Translations under genes and position numbers: made by a program
Notes under the pieces: model-generated
What the model was told of the DNA's origin: nothing
Seen by the model: the letters and a program-made list of their open reading frames with translations, nothing else
The model's database searches: none
Origin: Parus major
Lineage: Eukaryota; Chordata; Aves; Passeriformes; Paridae
DNA: 64,000 nucleotides
Assembly: GCF_001522545.3 (NCBI RefSeq)
Contig: NC_031781.1
Span: 8,127,487 to 8,191,486 of the forward strand
Direction: 5' to 3'
In this document: piece after piece, positions 36,393 through 51,300 of the stretch
Numbering within the stretch: the first letter of the stretch is position 1
How the letters are laid out: every line of letters starts with the position of its first letter

Positions 36393-39300
36393 GTGAGACA
36401 GGCCCGGCGGAGGCCGTATCGGGCCCAGCCCCTGCTTCCCGGGCCCAGCGCTGTTTCCCCGTCGCCCCCGGCCCCGGGAGAGCCGTGGCGGTGGGTGTGA
36501 GGGAGGGGGACGCCCCGGCAGCGCGGCGGGGACGCTGTCTACATGGCTCCGCGGGGCTCCGACAGTCTCGGCTCGGGCTTTTCGCCCCGGCCGTGCCCTG
36601 CGAACGCCTGCCCGGAGCTCCGCTGGCCCCGCCGCTGTTCCCGGGAGTGCTGCGGGCCGGGCGCGGGGCCGCAGCTCCGGGCCCGGGCGCTGCGGCAGCT
36701 CCGTGAGGGCAGCGCCGGCACCGGCTCCCTGATCCCCACCCCCGCCTTCGCACCCGGGCTCGATTTTGGACACCTCGTGACCACAAAACCCATGTTGCCT
36801 TCTCAAAACGATTTTTCCGCTTTGTTTTTCACTGAGGTGCACTAAGGTTTAATAGACCCGTACGAAAAGCAGGTTGTGGGTGAGGTTATCGCGGCGATGG
36901 TTAGTGAGGAGAGAAGGTGGGAAGCACATGGTGCCCGGAGGCCTCTCCTTGCTCCGATTCTTCTCTTGCGTTGCTGCTGCCTGATCTGTGTCAGCGATGC
37001 CCTGTAGTGCACTGGAGCTCATTTCTAGAGTAGGAAATGCTTTACTCAATTGCTCTGGTTTCTCTTGTTGGCAGGAGCAGCAGCAAGTCCTTGTACTGGG
37101 CTTCTTAGATGTGGGAAAAAAGTTTGCAATGTGTTTTTGTTTGCGGCAGCCTTTTGAATTAAGATCCTTGTTGTGATGCATGTTTTAGGCAGTGAGCAGG
37201 ATGTCCTGTATTGCAATGCTATAAGTACATAAGCATGTGCACTAGTAATTTTAATTCCTTGATCATAGAAAGAGAAACTTTCACTTGTTAAAAAGGGAAA
37301 TATAGACTCTAAAAAGACATTCTATATCAAGTGGAAGGGCGACTTAAAACAGGAATAATTGATTTCCTGAGGACAGAGCCCCAAATAGCTCAAATGCTAG
37401 ATGTGAGATGAGATCTGGCCTCTAATGTGGGTTCTGGTCCAGGGGCCAAACCTGATGTCATCTCACTAGGAGGGAAAAATTTTGAAGGTCTTGTAATAAT
37501 ACTGATTTTAAAAAATAATCTCTTGAAGGTCTGTTCTTAGTATAACGAAGTCAGAACTATTTGTGTTTATAGGAAATGTCAAATATATCATGAACTTAGG
37601 AGCATCTGAGGACATTTGGGAAGCACATGAAAAAACGTTACATATTGGAATGTAATTTTAATTCTAGAATCTTCCATGTGAGGTTTTTTCTGATACAGAC
37701 AGGCCTGATACTTAAGTAACTGAATTTGCCAATATTGTCTTCTGTTTTAGGTCTAAAATGTACATATTTCAGTCAATTCACAATTTTAGGTGAATTCTGG
37801 GAGCCAGGTCCTCTAGGAAGGACTCAGCGCTGTTTTCTGTTTTGTTGGTCTATTTGTTACATTAGTTAATTTCTGTAACTTTGAAATCAGTGCAGTGGAA
37901 ATGGCAACAAATGGTACTTGAAGAAAGCGGAACCCTCTCTCTGGAGGAGTTGCCATGGCTTCCATACCTTTACGCTGGAATGTTGAAAAGCTCATCAGCC
38001 TGGGTTGTTTAGTGCTGGACTATGGCCTGGAGTTCGTGTTTCAGACACTGACTGTAATATATAAACGTCATATCAAACTTATTCTGTGTGTGAGGGAAGA
38101 AAAGGCTTTTCAAAAATGTCCAAACCCTTTCATTTCCTGTTGTCACATGACAAAAATCTAACCACTGTGCTTGTCAGACCTAAACCAAACGCCAAGTTTA
38201 CATAGTCTTTTGCTATGCAAAAGAGAGCAATTATGTATTATCTTAGGACATTATTACACACATAGTCGGTGTGTATTTAGAGTGAGTTTCTGCTCACACT
38301 GATTTGCATTCCCAAAGCATTGCACAACAAAAAAGTCAGGAGACTATGGTAGCGCCGGCTCTGTCTCCTGTCACTTGCAGAGCCCTTCATCTGATGGCAT
38401 AGAAGGCTTAGCACTGACTTCTAAAGAGGGGGTTTCTTTGTGCAGCCTCTCCCTGGTCCTCTCCTGTTTGCCTGCTTACAAACACGGGTTAAAAGATTTC
38501 TAAAGAACATGCAAAATGATGTAGATTTTTACTAGAAACATGAGTAAACAATTCCTCTAATCTTATGCTAAGCAGAAGACTGCCATAACTTGTTTGCAGT
38601 TTCAGGTTAATTTCTTTCTATCAGTATCATATGATATTATTTTGATGGCTGGACATCAATAACTGACATTTTAAAAATAAAACAGAAATTTGTGCGTTTT
38701 TTTCAATGTTCAGTTTTAAAGAGTAAGCATAATCCAGAAACCTTACGTAATACTCCTTTAAAATTAGAAGCTCAGGTTTATCTATGTTCAGGTTTAAAGG
38801 TTGTGAGTATGTAATTCAGCAGTTACAGTACCATGTTATTTTTTCTTTTGCAGTCTTTCATGTATGTCTAATACATGAATAATGTATAATAATGGGAGAG
38901 TCAAGGCTGTTAGGATGACACATGTTGCCACACCTGGCAAAGATTTGAGTTGTCCTCCACCTCCTTCCACTTGATTTATAAACTAGAACCAGCATTAAAG
39001 CTATTTATTGTGTTGAATATGCTGTTTCATTATATTTTTTAATATTTAAATATCTTTTAGACATTATATAGTATGATAGTAGTTGTGATGCAGCCAGGCA
39101 TCTAATGCAACTTAGACTGAAGAACTTCATGTAAAAAGAATTGTCAAGTAATATACTTTATATGGGTTTAAGATGTAGTCTTTGATTATCATTAAAAGCA
39201 AAAGGTCAGAAATGGCTGAAAAAGACCTTCATTCTTCAATGGGAGATGGACTAAAGACTTGAGTAATTTCAAGAAAGCCTAGGGAAGACTGAAAACTAGA

Positions 39301-42300
39301 ATTTCCAATTTCAAGTGTTTAACAATCATAGTTTGGGAAGAAAAGCAGTTATGTGCTTATGATTCTTTCCATCTTCTGTCTGAATATTAATTCTAGTGCA
39401 AACCTAGAAACAAAGCACAGTCCTTTTGCTAAAACATTTCCTTTGTGGCTCTTGCATGCGCTGCTCCTGCTTCTACAGCCAAGCGTCCCAACCAATGTTT
39501 TAAGACAAGCCAGTATATCCTGAACAGGGTTACTTGTACATCCTCTCCTTTTGCCCCTTTGGGATTGGAAGCCATTCAAAATCCTCATGGTGAGGAATAA
39601 CCTTGCTTCCAAATGCAAAAAAGGATGCAAGAACATGCAGTCAGCATCTCATTTAAGCTTACAGGCAAATTACACCCGAGCTACCTGATTGCCTTGTTAT
39701 CAAGTCAGTCATTTGGGCAGAAGGGAGAGCAGGGAATTTCAATCACCCTGACTTATGCAAGGACTCTGACACGGTCTGGCAGCATTCTTCTGGCCAAAAG
39801 GGAGAGGTATGGACTGTGACCTGAGTGGAAAAACTGGCTGGATAGTTGGGCTTACAAATGGAGGTGAGTGATTTAGTCTAATAGGTGGCTAGTGATAAAA
39901 GAGGTTGGCTTTTGAGGTGGATGCTGTTAAGCACCATCAGTGATGCAGGCCGTGCAGTTGGACGCAGGAGCCATCAGGCTTGTAGGTGACACTAGCTGAG
40001 GAACAGACAGACTGACAAGCTGGGGTAAGGAGAGATCTTTTCACTCCCTTTCAGTGGTGAGAAACATTCATGTTGAGGACAATTAGGTACAGGTTGTATT
40101 GTTTGTTTTGGTTTGGTCTAGTTCCTCAACCTTTTGATCACAGAATTGATGGTTATTCCACAGGTAAATTATAGATCCAAGCACAACCAGCAACTGTCTG
40201 TGTTCAGGTTGGAAAGTATGGGACAGTCACAGCCTTTATTTGGATCTCACTGCGGAGGAAATCTGTATACCTGGCCAGCTGTTTAATACCAGTAATCTTT
40301 ACCCTTTCTCCTTAGGGATGTACCATAGTGAGCCCAGTAGTTTCCCACAGTTTCAACATTGAACAATTGTCCATCTCCCTTGGCCCTTTCCTTTCTGAAA
40401 ATGTGTTAAGCTGGAGAGAGGCTGACAGTAGGAGAAAGGCTGATCTTGGATATCTGTAAGATTCTTAGGCATGCAACATGTATCATTCTTTTAATGTTAT
40501 TGGAGGGTTTATAAAATTTTCAGTAGTGAAACCTGAAATAATGCTATTTGTGACGGAAATCCCATTATATTTTAATTTTTCTCTTCTAACTTGTCATTTT
40601 CATGTTTTGGCTCTTTGATTGCTACAGACCCGCTCTTTGCTGGGAGTATTTGAAGAAGATGCTGCTGCAATATCCAATTACATCAATCAGTTGTTTCAAG
40701 CCATGCACAGAATATATGATGCCCAGGTAGTGTTAATGAAATTCTTGAATGCATTATAAAGCTTTGGAACCACATTTCATGTTTCTTGCTTTTTTTTGAC
40801 ATTATGATGAGCAATATCCTTTTCTTTAACTTCCATATGCTTTAAACAGAAGTGAAATAAATTAAGAATTAGGTTTTATTTTTCTGTATGTTAGAGAGTG
40901 GTGAAGACTAAATTCTTGTAATTTTTCATGCAACAGAATTTCTTATAACAAATGAAATTATGTTCTCCAAATAGCTTTAATGTATTTCCCAAGTGTTTCT
41001 AAAATGTTTGTGTATAATAATATGTATCAAATTAGAGGTCATTTTTTTACCCACGATATATTAATGGTTCACTCATCCAGAAATAACTTCACTTTGATGC
41101 CAGAAACGTAATCTATTTTGTCAGTTTTTCTAAAAATTTGAGTTTGTGGCTGTATTTTAAATTTATATATACTTTAACTGTTTGACTTTTTACTGATTTT
41201 CATGTTTCCCTTTATTTTTTTATCAGAATGAATTAAGTGCAGCAACTCATCTAACTTCAAAGCTTCTGAAGGAATATGAGAAACAGGTACTGTGTAAATC
41301 ATGTTGTCTGTGTGTGGTCAGGACTGTGTATTTTTGTAGTCTTTTATCTCCCAGAGCACCGTGTAGAATGTATTTAGGTTTGGTCCAGATAAAATGAACT
41401 GCTGTGGTTGGTGGTTCAAATCGTTGCCAAAAGAATCTACTGTCTTAATTTTAGTTCTTCCAAGTAAACCAGAATGAAGTTCCTCTTACCACGATGAATA
41501 TTAATAACTTCTGAAGCATTTTACTTTTGGATTAGTTGTTTTGAGAATTTCTTAGGATAGTTTTGTTTTGTGTTTACTTTATAAACCTTTTTACTCTTAA
41601 GTGCTTAAATAGTCACAAAGAGACTGCATTACAATCTCCAAATTACAACCATAATTTATTCTGCGAGCATAATTCCATCTCTGAAAGCACAGACTGCGGA
41701 ATCCATATCCATCTTCCCTTGTAACCTGTACTATGGAGGGTTCTCTGTAGCTTTGCTGATAGGTCCCCTTTTCTGAGGTTAAAAATGTTAAAAACAAAAA
41801 TGGGCTTCTTTGAAGAGGCTGCTACTCCCTCTCCTCCTTTTCCACCTAACGAGGTGAACTGCTTCAGTGTATCTTAACTGTGCAATATTTTAAAATAATG
41901 GAATACCTGATATAGAGATGATTCTTCCAGTTTTGTGAATGGCAGAAAACACAGCAAACAACATAACTCTTTTTGTCTTTTCAGCGTTTTCCGCTTGGGG
42001 GAGATGATGAAGTCATGACTTCAACTCTGCAGCAATTTGCAAAAGTGATTGATGAGGTAAGTGCTTTGCTAATGCTGTCAGACTTTAACTGCATAATTAC
42101 TCTGTTTTAAGGCAGGAGATACCGAAATGGCATTCAATCATCAACAAGTTAACAATTAATTGTATATTGCAGTATCTATTTAAAGTTATGTAACCTTAAG
42201 ATAAAGAACAAATTCAGCAAAATGAGGATACGTTGCTGACAAAAAAATGTAGTTTAACTGCTAGAGATAGAGCCAAAACCATCACACAGTGGAAGTTAGC

Positions 42301-45300
42301 AACTATGTACCTGAGGGTATCTGTATTGCCTGATTTCAGATACCTGACTGACAGAGGACCCTCCTGCTCTCTCTCTTAGACACTGACTCATAGGACACAC
42401 AACTGAGCACCATTAAGAGCTGAATCAGGATTTTTGCTGTGATCCCTCTCCTCCTAAACAGCATTTTAGGAGGAGGATCACATTTTATTCTACCTCTGTG
42501 AGGTGTGAAAGATGGGCTGGGATGTACCTGGAGGGAAACTGGAGAAATAAACTGACTAGTCAGGATAAGAGTCAGAATGAGGCTATTTTTGGACATGATC
42601 CAGTAACTTGGAAAAGTTCAGACAAAAACTAAACTCTAAAGGTTTTCCTAGAAAAAGCTGATGATGACATCGGGACTCTAGAAAAAAGTAGCCGCAAAAA
42701 AAAGAACATGCAAAAATGTGTTTGAGTTGTACATGTTGTCTTTGAGTGACATTGATGTCCCCCTCTTGTGATTTGATTTGGTGTCAGCACTGCTTTCCTA
42801 AGATTTTCTTCTTTTGTCTTTTTCAGCTCAGCTCTTGCCATGCAGTACTTTCAACTCAGCTTGCAGATGCAATGATGTTTCCTATTACCCAGTTTAAAGA
42901 AAGGGATCTAAAAGGTAGAGGACCAAATACTGTTTTTTATCAACAGCAGCAACAATAAAAACATAGCATTTAATCTTTTTAGCTCTTGTTTCACTAAATA
43001 GAATACACAACTTATTTTTCAGCTCTCAAAAGTATGCATCTCCCCATTTAAAAAGAAAAGTAAGTTATTTCTCTTCATGAGAGTATTACAGTTGAACTTA
43101 ACACTGTTATTGTTTCAACAAAAATATTATTTATATTAGGGAAGCACTTCTTTTCAAGATGAACAATTAGCAGCTACTCAGAAATGTTAGGAAAGAATAA
43201 TTTTCAGGAAAGATTTGTGTATCTGATCATAACATCAATATAATTGCTGGACTAAGCTCATAAGGCAAAGTGCCAAAGCTGTAGTACTTACTATATTAAG
43301 ATTTAGTAATGTGGTTATTCAACCCTGCTGGTGCACTGGTGACTTCTTATGTGCAGGCATAAGATGCTTCCAGTTTCTTATTTTTCTAATAATTGTATCA
43401 TGTGCCTGATTTAAAATAACATCTGTGTGATGATAGATTTTACTCAAGATACTGGAGTGAACAGACTGCTGTGGCAAATGGGCTTCCAAGTAGGAATTAT
43501 AAGAGTTAAACCCCAAGTAACTTAAATATCCCTACTGTGAACCTTCTGGAGTGGCTATACCTAAGATATGAATATCTGAAGTCTAAATTGAAATAAAAAT
43601 TACAAGTCTTTCACAAGTCTTAACTCTTCACGAAGCTTGGAAAATACTTCTTTGGCAATAGTTCACAGCAAAATTGTGGGTTTTTTTATTTTTTTGATTA
43701 TGGTTTGTTTTATTTTTTGGGGCAAGGGATCATGACTATCCCAAGGCTGATATTACTTCTCAGGACCTGAAAAATCTCCTGTTAGTACTCACTGAAGAGG
43801 CATCCCTGAGGCAATAATCACAAGTTAAATTTTCCTGCTGAAAGATTTAGCCACCAGCTGGTGTAGTTTGTAATGACTCTACACTTCTTTATGGGCTTCA
43901 TAGGCACTTCCTGGACAGTTTTTTTTGTACTTGCTTTACCATAAAGTTGAGCATGGCTCTCTGCTGGTTTGTATTGTAATATGGCACAAACCACAACCAA
44001 GATCAGAGCAGGTGTAAGGTACTGTGCTGTTTCCAGTTCCTGACACAGTGAGACAATAACCAGCTGGAACTCAGCTCATTTTAGCTAGGAGGAGTCCCAG
44101 TGTGTTTTGGGCTTTGATACTACCCATCTCCCATGCTTCCATTTCCCCAGCTCAAACCAGAACCCAGACTAGAACTACAGGTGACACAGTTGTATTGATG
44201 ATGAGTTTCAAAGACATTTGAAAATAAATTCCTTCTTACAGTGTTACAGTATTTTATTTTTTTTTTAAAGCACTGAAATGATCCTCAGGCCACTGGTAGG
44301 AGCAGACAGACTTGCCTGGCCATGTAATGCTTGTGCTGGTAGCTCAGTATGGTACAAGGTGTTACCTTCAACTGCTCAGCAGTGAAACATCACATGAGAA
44401 ACTGTAATATGTGACTGTTACATTAATGACAACTTATTTAAATTGTGATGTGTTGTTTTTTTTTTTAGAGATATTAACTCTAAAAGAAGTTTTCCAAATT
44501 GCAAGTAATGGTAAGTGTAAAGTACTTAATCTTATCAGTATTACAAGACAACAGTATTATTGTAGATTATTATTTGTACTTAACTAGTGGAGTTAAGCCT
44601 GTAGGCTTAAAGTAACTAATTAAGGTGTAATTTTTCTGAGTGATGCTTAGGCACTCAGCTTTCCCTGGTTCACTTGTAAATCCCTTCTTTGTGTACTGAA
44701 GCGTTAAGGCAAATTGAAAGGGTTTTTTACAACATCTTAAGTGTATGTATGATTATTAAATAATGTAGGATTATGCCACCAAAATTTCAAAAAGAGTAAG
44801 GTGCTAGCTCGCTTCTTAAAGTCAGGACTTGGTCAATAAAAAATTTGCATTCCTAAAATGAATTTTATAGTTCTCCTCCCTATTTTCAGAAGTTATGTTT
44901 TTAGCTGCCTCTAATATATCCTTGTAGAGAACTTACTATTTAAATAAGATTCTACTTCTCTCAGTGAAAATTGTTTCATTGCTTTAGAAGCAAAAAAGAT
45001 AAGATAGTTTTTCATAATGTAAAGTTTCTCTACTTAATGGACAGTTCTTTGAAAAATAGTGGATGTTTAGGAAACTTTGTAACAACTTGGTAACATTTGC
45101 ATCTGGTTAGAATTTTTCTTCAGCCCAATTATTTGTTGCAGTGAAATGATTATAAACAGACAAGAACAATTCCTCAAGGTGTTAATATGCCAGAACTTTG
45201 CATTCAGCTGTCTGTGTAACACTTTGATATAAAAGGGTTTTTGTTCTGTTTTTAAGTCGTTAACTTTTGAAAATGATCATAAATTCTCTCTTGATTTCTT

Positions 45301-48300
45301 AGACCATGATGCTGCCATTACCAGATACAGCCGGTTGTCAAAAAGAAAGGAAAATGAAAAGGTTTGTAAAACAAAATCTTAATATAAAGATTTTCAGAGA
45401 AGAAATAATTTTCATTTTATGTATATGTATGATGGAACACAGTGTATGGTAGATTCTGTGTGACATTTGATAGTTTATGCTTTAGCAGTCTTGATAGAAA
45501 AGCAGATTTCTCCAATACATGCCTGTCCTGTAACACTGACAGTGCTTTAGGAATAATATTGTGATATCATATCCAGTTTGTTTTTGTGAAGAAATAACCA
45601 CACTTTCCAGGTAGAGAAGAATGCTGTATTTATTTTTCACATATCTCATGTTTAAATTAGAGAAGCAGAATTGCAAAGTAAAACATGCAGCAGCTGGTGA
45701 TAGAGGGTACAACATGACTGTGGGTTTTTCCATGCTGGCTATAAAGCTGACCAGAAGGCATGTGATCAATGCCAAGTCTCAAACATTCCTTTTTTTTCCT
45801 CCCCTTGTCTGTGTCTCTTCAGATCAAGGCTGAAGTTACAGAAGATGTATATACTTCAAGGAAAAAACAGCATCAGACTATGATGCATTATTTCTGTGCA
45901 TTAAATACTCTCCAGTACAAAAAGAAAATTTCTCTTCTAGAACCCTTGCTAGGATACATGCAAGCTCAGGTAATTTCATATTCTGAAAGCAGGAGGTCTG
46001 AAAGAAGATATGAAAGTACTTTATGAAGGTTGATGTAGTGAAATCCATTGCAAGCCCTCTTCTGCAGTCCAAGGATGGAAACAGAGAAAAATACCCCCCC
46101 CCCCCCCATCCACATCTCTGAGCTGCCACAGCTGCTGCCCTGACTGTGCCATTAGTTATCACTGGTCATTGCCCACTCACTGCAGGAAGCTCTTCATGAG
46201 ATGCCCTCACTGCCATCAGAGAGTCTTTTAGCAAAATCTGAGTGAAAATACAATGGTTAATTTCCCCCCAAAACCCAGATGGCTGGATTTCGTGTAATGC
46301 CTAGATTTTCACTGTTGGGCATTTGATTCCAGTAAATGGAAGAGCTGATTAGAGCTTTCATGCAAGTCCACATAGAAGTGACATGGAGACAGTTAAACCA
46401 TTCCTGTGGCAGCTGTTCTGAAATGAGATAAATCATCAAAAACTATATAACTACTGTTTTCAATCAAGGCTGTGAAAGAGCCAGAATGCTAAAAAAGATT
46501 CTGGTTTGGTTTTGCTTAATATTAATAAGTTCATGATTGGTTTACTTGAGGATGGGTGCTACAGAAAATACAACTATGATAAAGTTACTTGGACAGTAAC
46601 TAATTTGCAATTTCAGAAGTATGTCATTAAGCATGGGCTTAATGGGTTTTTTTGCAAGTCAAGCTTTCCAGCATCTGGCACTGATAACAGTGACCTGAGT
46701 AGAAATTAACTTCTGCACACTGTCTGAAAACTTTGGAAAGGCAAGAACTCTTGCTTTCTTTTGCAACTTTGCAGCTTGTATTTAAGAGCCAAGTTGTGCA
46801 TGTTTAGTGTAGTAAAGTAGAACAACCTGTTGCTTAGGTGGAGCTTCTTGCTGAACCTAAGAAACGGAAGGGCAGGGCCATGTCCCAGGGCTTCCTGTTC
46901 TGAGAGTTCTCATGACTAACCTCAGTTTAGCTGTGGCAGATTATCTGGCCCATTGTGGAGTACCCTGTGCTTAAAATACATACTGTTAGTTCTCTGTGGA
47001 TGGCCCTGGACAAATACTCACAGGTTTTTTCTCTCCTGTGTGCCCCAAATAACCCCCCATAACAGAATGGTGGGCTTGAAAAAGGACAGAGAGACCTTGG
47101 GAGTTTTTCCAGGGCAGTTCCTGTGTGCTTCTGTGTTTCCTCCAGGCAGCTCTGTTCACGTCCTCGTGACACAAATCCCAGTGCAGTGCCAGCAGCAGCC
47201 TTCACCTGCAGCCACAAACGCACATTCTGCTGCTTTTAGTTAGAGGCTTTGGTGGGAGTGAGGATGAAAACAGATTTCTCTGAGAAACTTTAAACTCCTA
47301 TGACTTCATCTGTTTATTGTTAGTGTAGTTTTATTAATGTCTAAATTCTCCCTTTTCCTCTTTTTTTTTTAAAAGATAAGCTTTTTTAAAATGGGTTCAG
47401 AAAATCTTACTGAGCAACTGGAAGAATTTTTGACCAATATTGGCACAAGTGTACAGAAGTAAGTTGGCTTTGTTGAACTTTGAACTTGAATCAGTATTAT
47501 TTTTTCTGTTTCTACTTAGTAAGAAATTATCTTTGTTAATAACACATTTTTTATCTTAGTGTTCGCAGGGAAATGGATTGTGAAGTAGAAAACATGCAAC
47601 AAACTATAGAGGATTTGGAAGTAGCCAGTGATCCACTGTATTTGCCTGATCCTGATCCTATTAAATTTCCTGCTCATAGGAATCTAACACGGAAAGCTGG
47701 CTATCTCAATGCAAGAAAGTAAGAGTAACTTTTTAAAATTCCAGAGTATATTTAATTTTGGGAAAGGGAAGCTAGAGAAGCCAGTCTTTTAAATGTTAGC
47801 TATGCTGATTTTATAAATTTAGTTCAATAAGTCACGTAATAGCTATTCTGTTTCTTTCTTTGGACTTCACCTTAATTAGTGTTAAATCCATTGTTACTCT
47901 GACAATGTCATTCAGGTGCAAAGTATAATTGTCCTGATTTCAGTCTAATTTTGCCTGAATTTTCACAGTTAAAAAATGGCTTTGAGAGTGTAATTTCTCT
48001 GCATCCTAACTGGGAAGTAACAAGATTCCATCTATCTAGGATTGTTCTGGAAGTGTGTGTTAAAGCTTTGGGATTCAGGTTACTAATAAAACAAGGCAAA
48101 GTATCTGTTAACCAAAATAGCCTTGGAAGGAGCTTCTGGATTCCATGCAGCAGTGGCTTGTGCACAGGAAGGAGCTGTGCATCCAAGGAAGTCCAACAGC
48201 TGTTTTTCAGAGCTATTAATAATAAGTTTTAACATTTAGATTCTTTTACTGTAATTTATATAATAAGCTCCAAGGAATTTAAAAAAAAAAAAAGCTGATT

Positions 48301-51300
48301 ACTTTTACAACAGTTAAAGTAAAATACTGAATGAGGCATGAATTTCTGTATTAGAACACAATTGCAGCAGCTGATATTACAGAGTGAGCAAAAAAGAGAG
48401 GCTAATTGAGGACTTCTTTTTATCTTTTAGTAAGACAGGGCTGGTGTCTTCCAGTTGGGAGAGGCAGTTTTACTTCACTCAAGGTGGAAATCTGATGAGC
48501 CAGGCAAGAGGTGATGTGGCTGGGGGACTTGTCATGGACATAGACAATTGTTCTGTGATGGCTGTGGACTGTGAGGACAGACGGTACTGTTTTCAGATAA
48601 CATCTTTTGATGGCAAAAAGTGAGTGGTCTTATATTGCTGTTTCCTGTTAGAAATAGTAGACTCACAAACTGGGAAAAGAAAGATGGTCTGCCTTTGGCC
48701 AGATGTTAGCTTGATCTATTTTGTAGATATTTAGAAGCAAAATCTGGAATATCCTTTTAATTGTGTAATGTCTGGATTTTTGTTTATAAACTATAATGTA
48801 GCTGAGTAGTATTTCAGAATAAGATTATCATAATTGGTAGACAATCACATATTATTGCATTTTGTGAATACTTTAGTGTAACATGGACACAATTGGAATT
48901 GTGTTGCTTTTCTGTTTCCTGTTGAAAGGAAAGCATACCTTCCTCCCCATCCTAATTAAATGTTGACTGCACTCAGCACAAGCACAATCTTCAGGCTTTC
49001 AAAAATTGTTGTTCAGTGTGTAAATATGAAAATGCAATTTCCTGGCTGACTGTATTTGTGAGGCATTTTAAATACACAAAATTGTGTTTTCCATTCTCCT
49101 CTTTCAGGTCTTCAATCTTACAGGCAGAAAGTAAAAAAGATTATGAAGAGGTAAGCTTATAGGAGGTGTGCATGGAGCTCAGTGATTTTCTGCTGCACAG
49201 AAAGAATGCATTCCTAACCATAGCTGGATACTGCAATTTTTTAATATGTCTTGAGGAAACAATGTCATTTGCATCACAGAATAAAGAAGAACAGAGAATC
49301 CTGATAAGGTTTTTTTTAATTCCTTAGAGTTGTGAGTTAAGCTTTCTTTAGTTTAACTGTAGTATGACTAAAATAATTCTTGTGAGTAGAATCTAGAAGT
49401 GCAAGGTGCAGTATGCAGGTGCCAGTGAGTTTATTGACAAGCTGAGTGTGCAGAATATTTGGCTCCCTGAGTTTACAAAGGAAGTAGAAAAAGTGCTGAA
49501 ACTAGCAACTCAGGTATTCAATCAAGTTTGTTTAGAAAACATGCTGTGAATTTGTTTTCTTTTTTCTTCCTCTTTTTCAGTGGATATGCACCATAAACAA
49601 CATATCTAAGCAGATATATCTAAGTGAAAACCCAGAGGTAACTTTACTAAAATTCATAGTTATCAGTAATATTTATTTAAATGTTAACATTTATATTTAT
49701 AGAGTAAATTCATATTAATACAAATTTACATAATGATTTTTGCTTACTAAATTAGGGGAATTGACCCAATAAAAACTCTTTTTATAACAGAGCATATATC
49801 TATATATGAAGTGTGTCTTCATGTCAAAGTTGAGGGCTGCATTTCTCAAATGAGATTTTTATTTTTGTTTTCCTGGCTACATTTTCTTATTTAGCCACAG
49901 TTATTATTGGAACTTTTCGCTATTGCTGCTTTTTATTGACATTGGCAGTATTGTAAGGCCAGTGTGTTCATTTAAATTGAGAAAGTTAACATCAAGGATA
50001 CATGTTTGAAGAAAAGTCAGAAGAAAATGCTGCAGGTGTTTTTTTGCAGCTGGCAAAAATATAAGAATGCAAGATTTTCATGAAGGGTTGAGTTTATAAC
50101 TTCTTCCAGTTGCATATAAATAAAATCTGAAAGTTTATTTTGAGAAAAATGTTTTCAGTTATTTTTTCCCATCTCTGCTGCAGGAAATTGCTGCCCGTGT
50201 GAATCAGTCAGCTCTGGAGGCTGTCACTCCTTCTCCTTCCTTTCAGCAGAGGCACGAGAGCATGAGGCCAGCTGTGTGAGTCAAGCAACCAGAGGGCATT
50301 TGAGATGTACATATAAAAAGAAAATCTTGGATAAAGTTCCAGGAGGAAAAAAAAAAAAGCCTAACAAACCTAGAAAGCTTTCTGTGATCAGAACTAAGTC
50401 TTTGATAGGCCAGAGGAAAATTTCCTGAACACGCCTTTCACTGCTGAAGCACTGTTGAGCACCCATTGTTAAAAGTAATCCTAGTGCCAGCTGGTGGACA
50501 CTTCGGTTTGTTTCATCATATGTGTTGGATTGTGTAATTTCATGATGAGATTTTTCTTCATGTGTCCAACTCCTGGAAGCAGACCTCAGATTGTATTATA
50601 CTTAATATGTGATAATATATTGATGTTAAAACATCTGATACAATTATTAATGGAAGTAGTAACTTAAACTTGACTAGGTGCATAGATTTGTTTGCTATAC
50701 CCTGATTTTCAGGTTTTTAGCTTTTGCTTTGTTTTACAATATTCCAGAACTTAGATGTATTGGTGTCCCCTATGGTTTAATTTATGATCAACCAACCTAC
50801 ACTCACATGCCCTAACTTTGCCTTTTTGGTTTTGTTGTAGACAATCTCGTCCTCCTGCAGTTCGTACCAGCAGCACAGGGTCACTGGGATCTGACTCAGC
50901 AGCTCTCTCAGCACTTTCCTTGGATTCCCTTGTTGCCCCTGACACTCCGATCCAATTTGACATAATATCTCCAGTCAGTGAAGATCTGCCTGGCCAAGCA
51001 AAATCATCAGGGCAATCGGGCAGGTAGGAAATGTAGCATGAAGGAAAAAAATCCCTAAAGTTAATGTTACTAATTCAAAAACAAACAAACAAGAAAATCC
51101 CATTTAAGATGCAGTTCCAGCACACACATTACCTTTTCCCTGACGTCACAAATTTTGCAGTGGCCAGTGAAGCAAAACAATTTGTTAAACTGATAAATAT
51201 AATTGTAGAAAAAGGCTTAATTACATCACTAGAGTCAAGGTGTAGTTTTTGATTTTGCAGCAGCTTTTTTTGCTTTAACAGCCAATGCTTTTATTAATTG

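Larger units (their letters stand above)
36050..36780. promoter_or_regulatory. APPL1: CpG island / promoter of APPL1
   Basis: Very GC- and CpG-rich DNA covering the APPL1 promoter, first coding exon and start of intron 1. It has no TATA box. Three CCAAT boxes and repeated ggggcgcgg words lie 110-190 bases upstream of the start codon. This is typical of a housekeeping promoter, in keeping with APPL1's broad expression. Confidence 0.8.

Noticed and set aside
36053..36842. A 252-codon minus frame and others over the APPL1 promoter
   Set aside because: Same composition effect in a CpG island, low-complexity Pro/Arg/Ala sequence and no splice or homology support.
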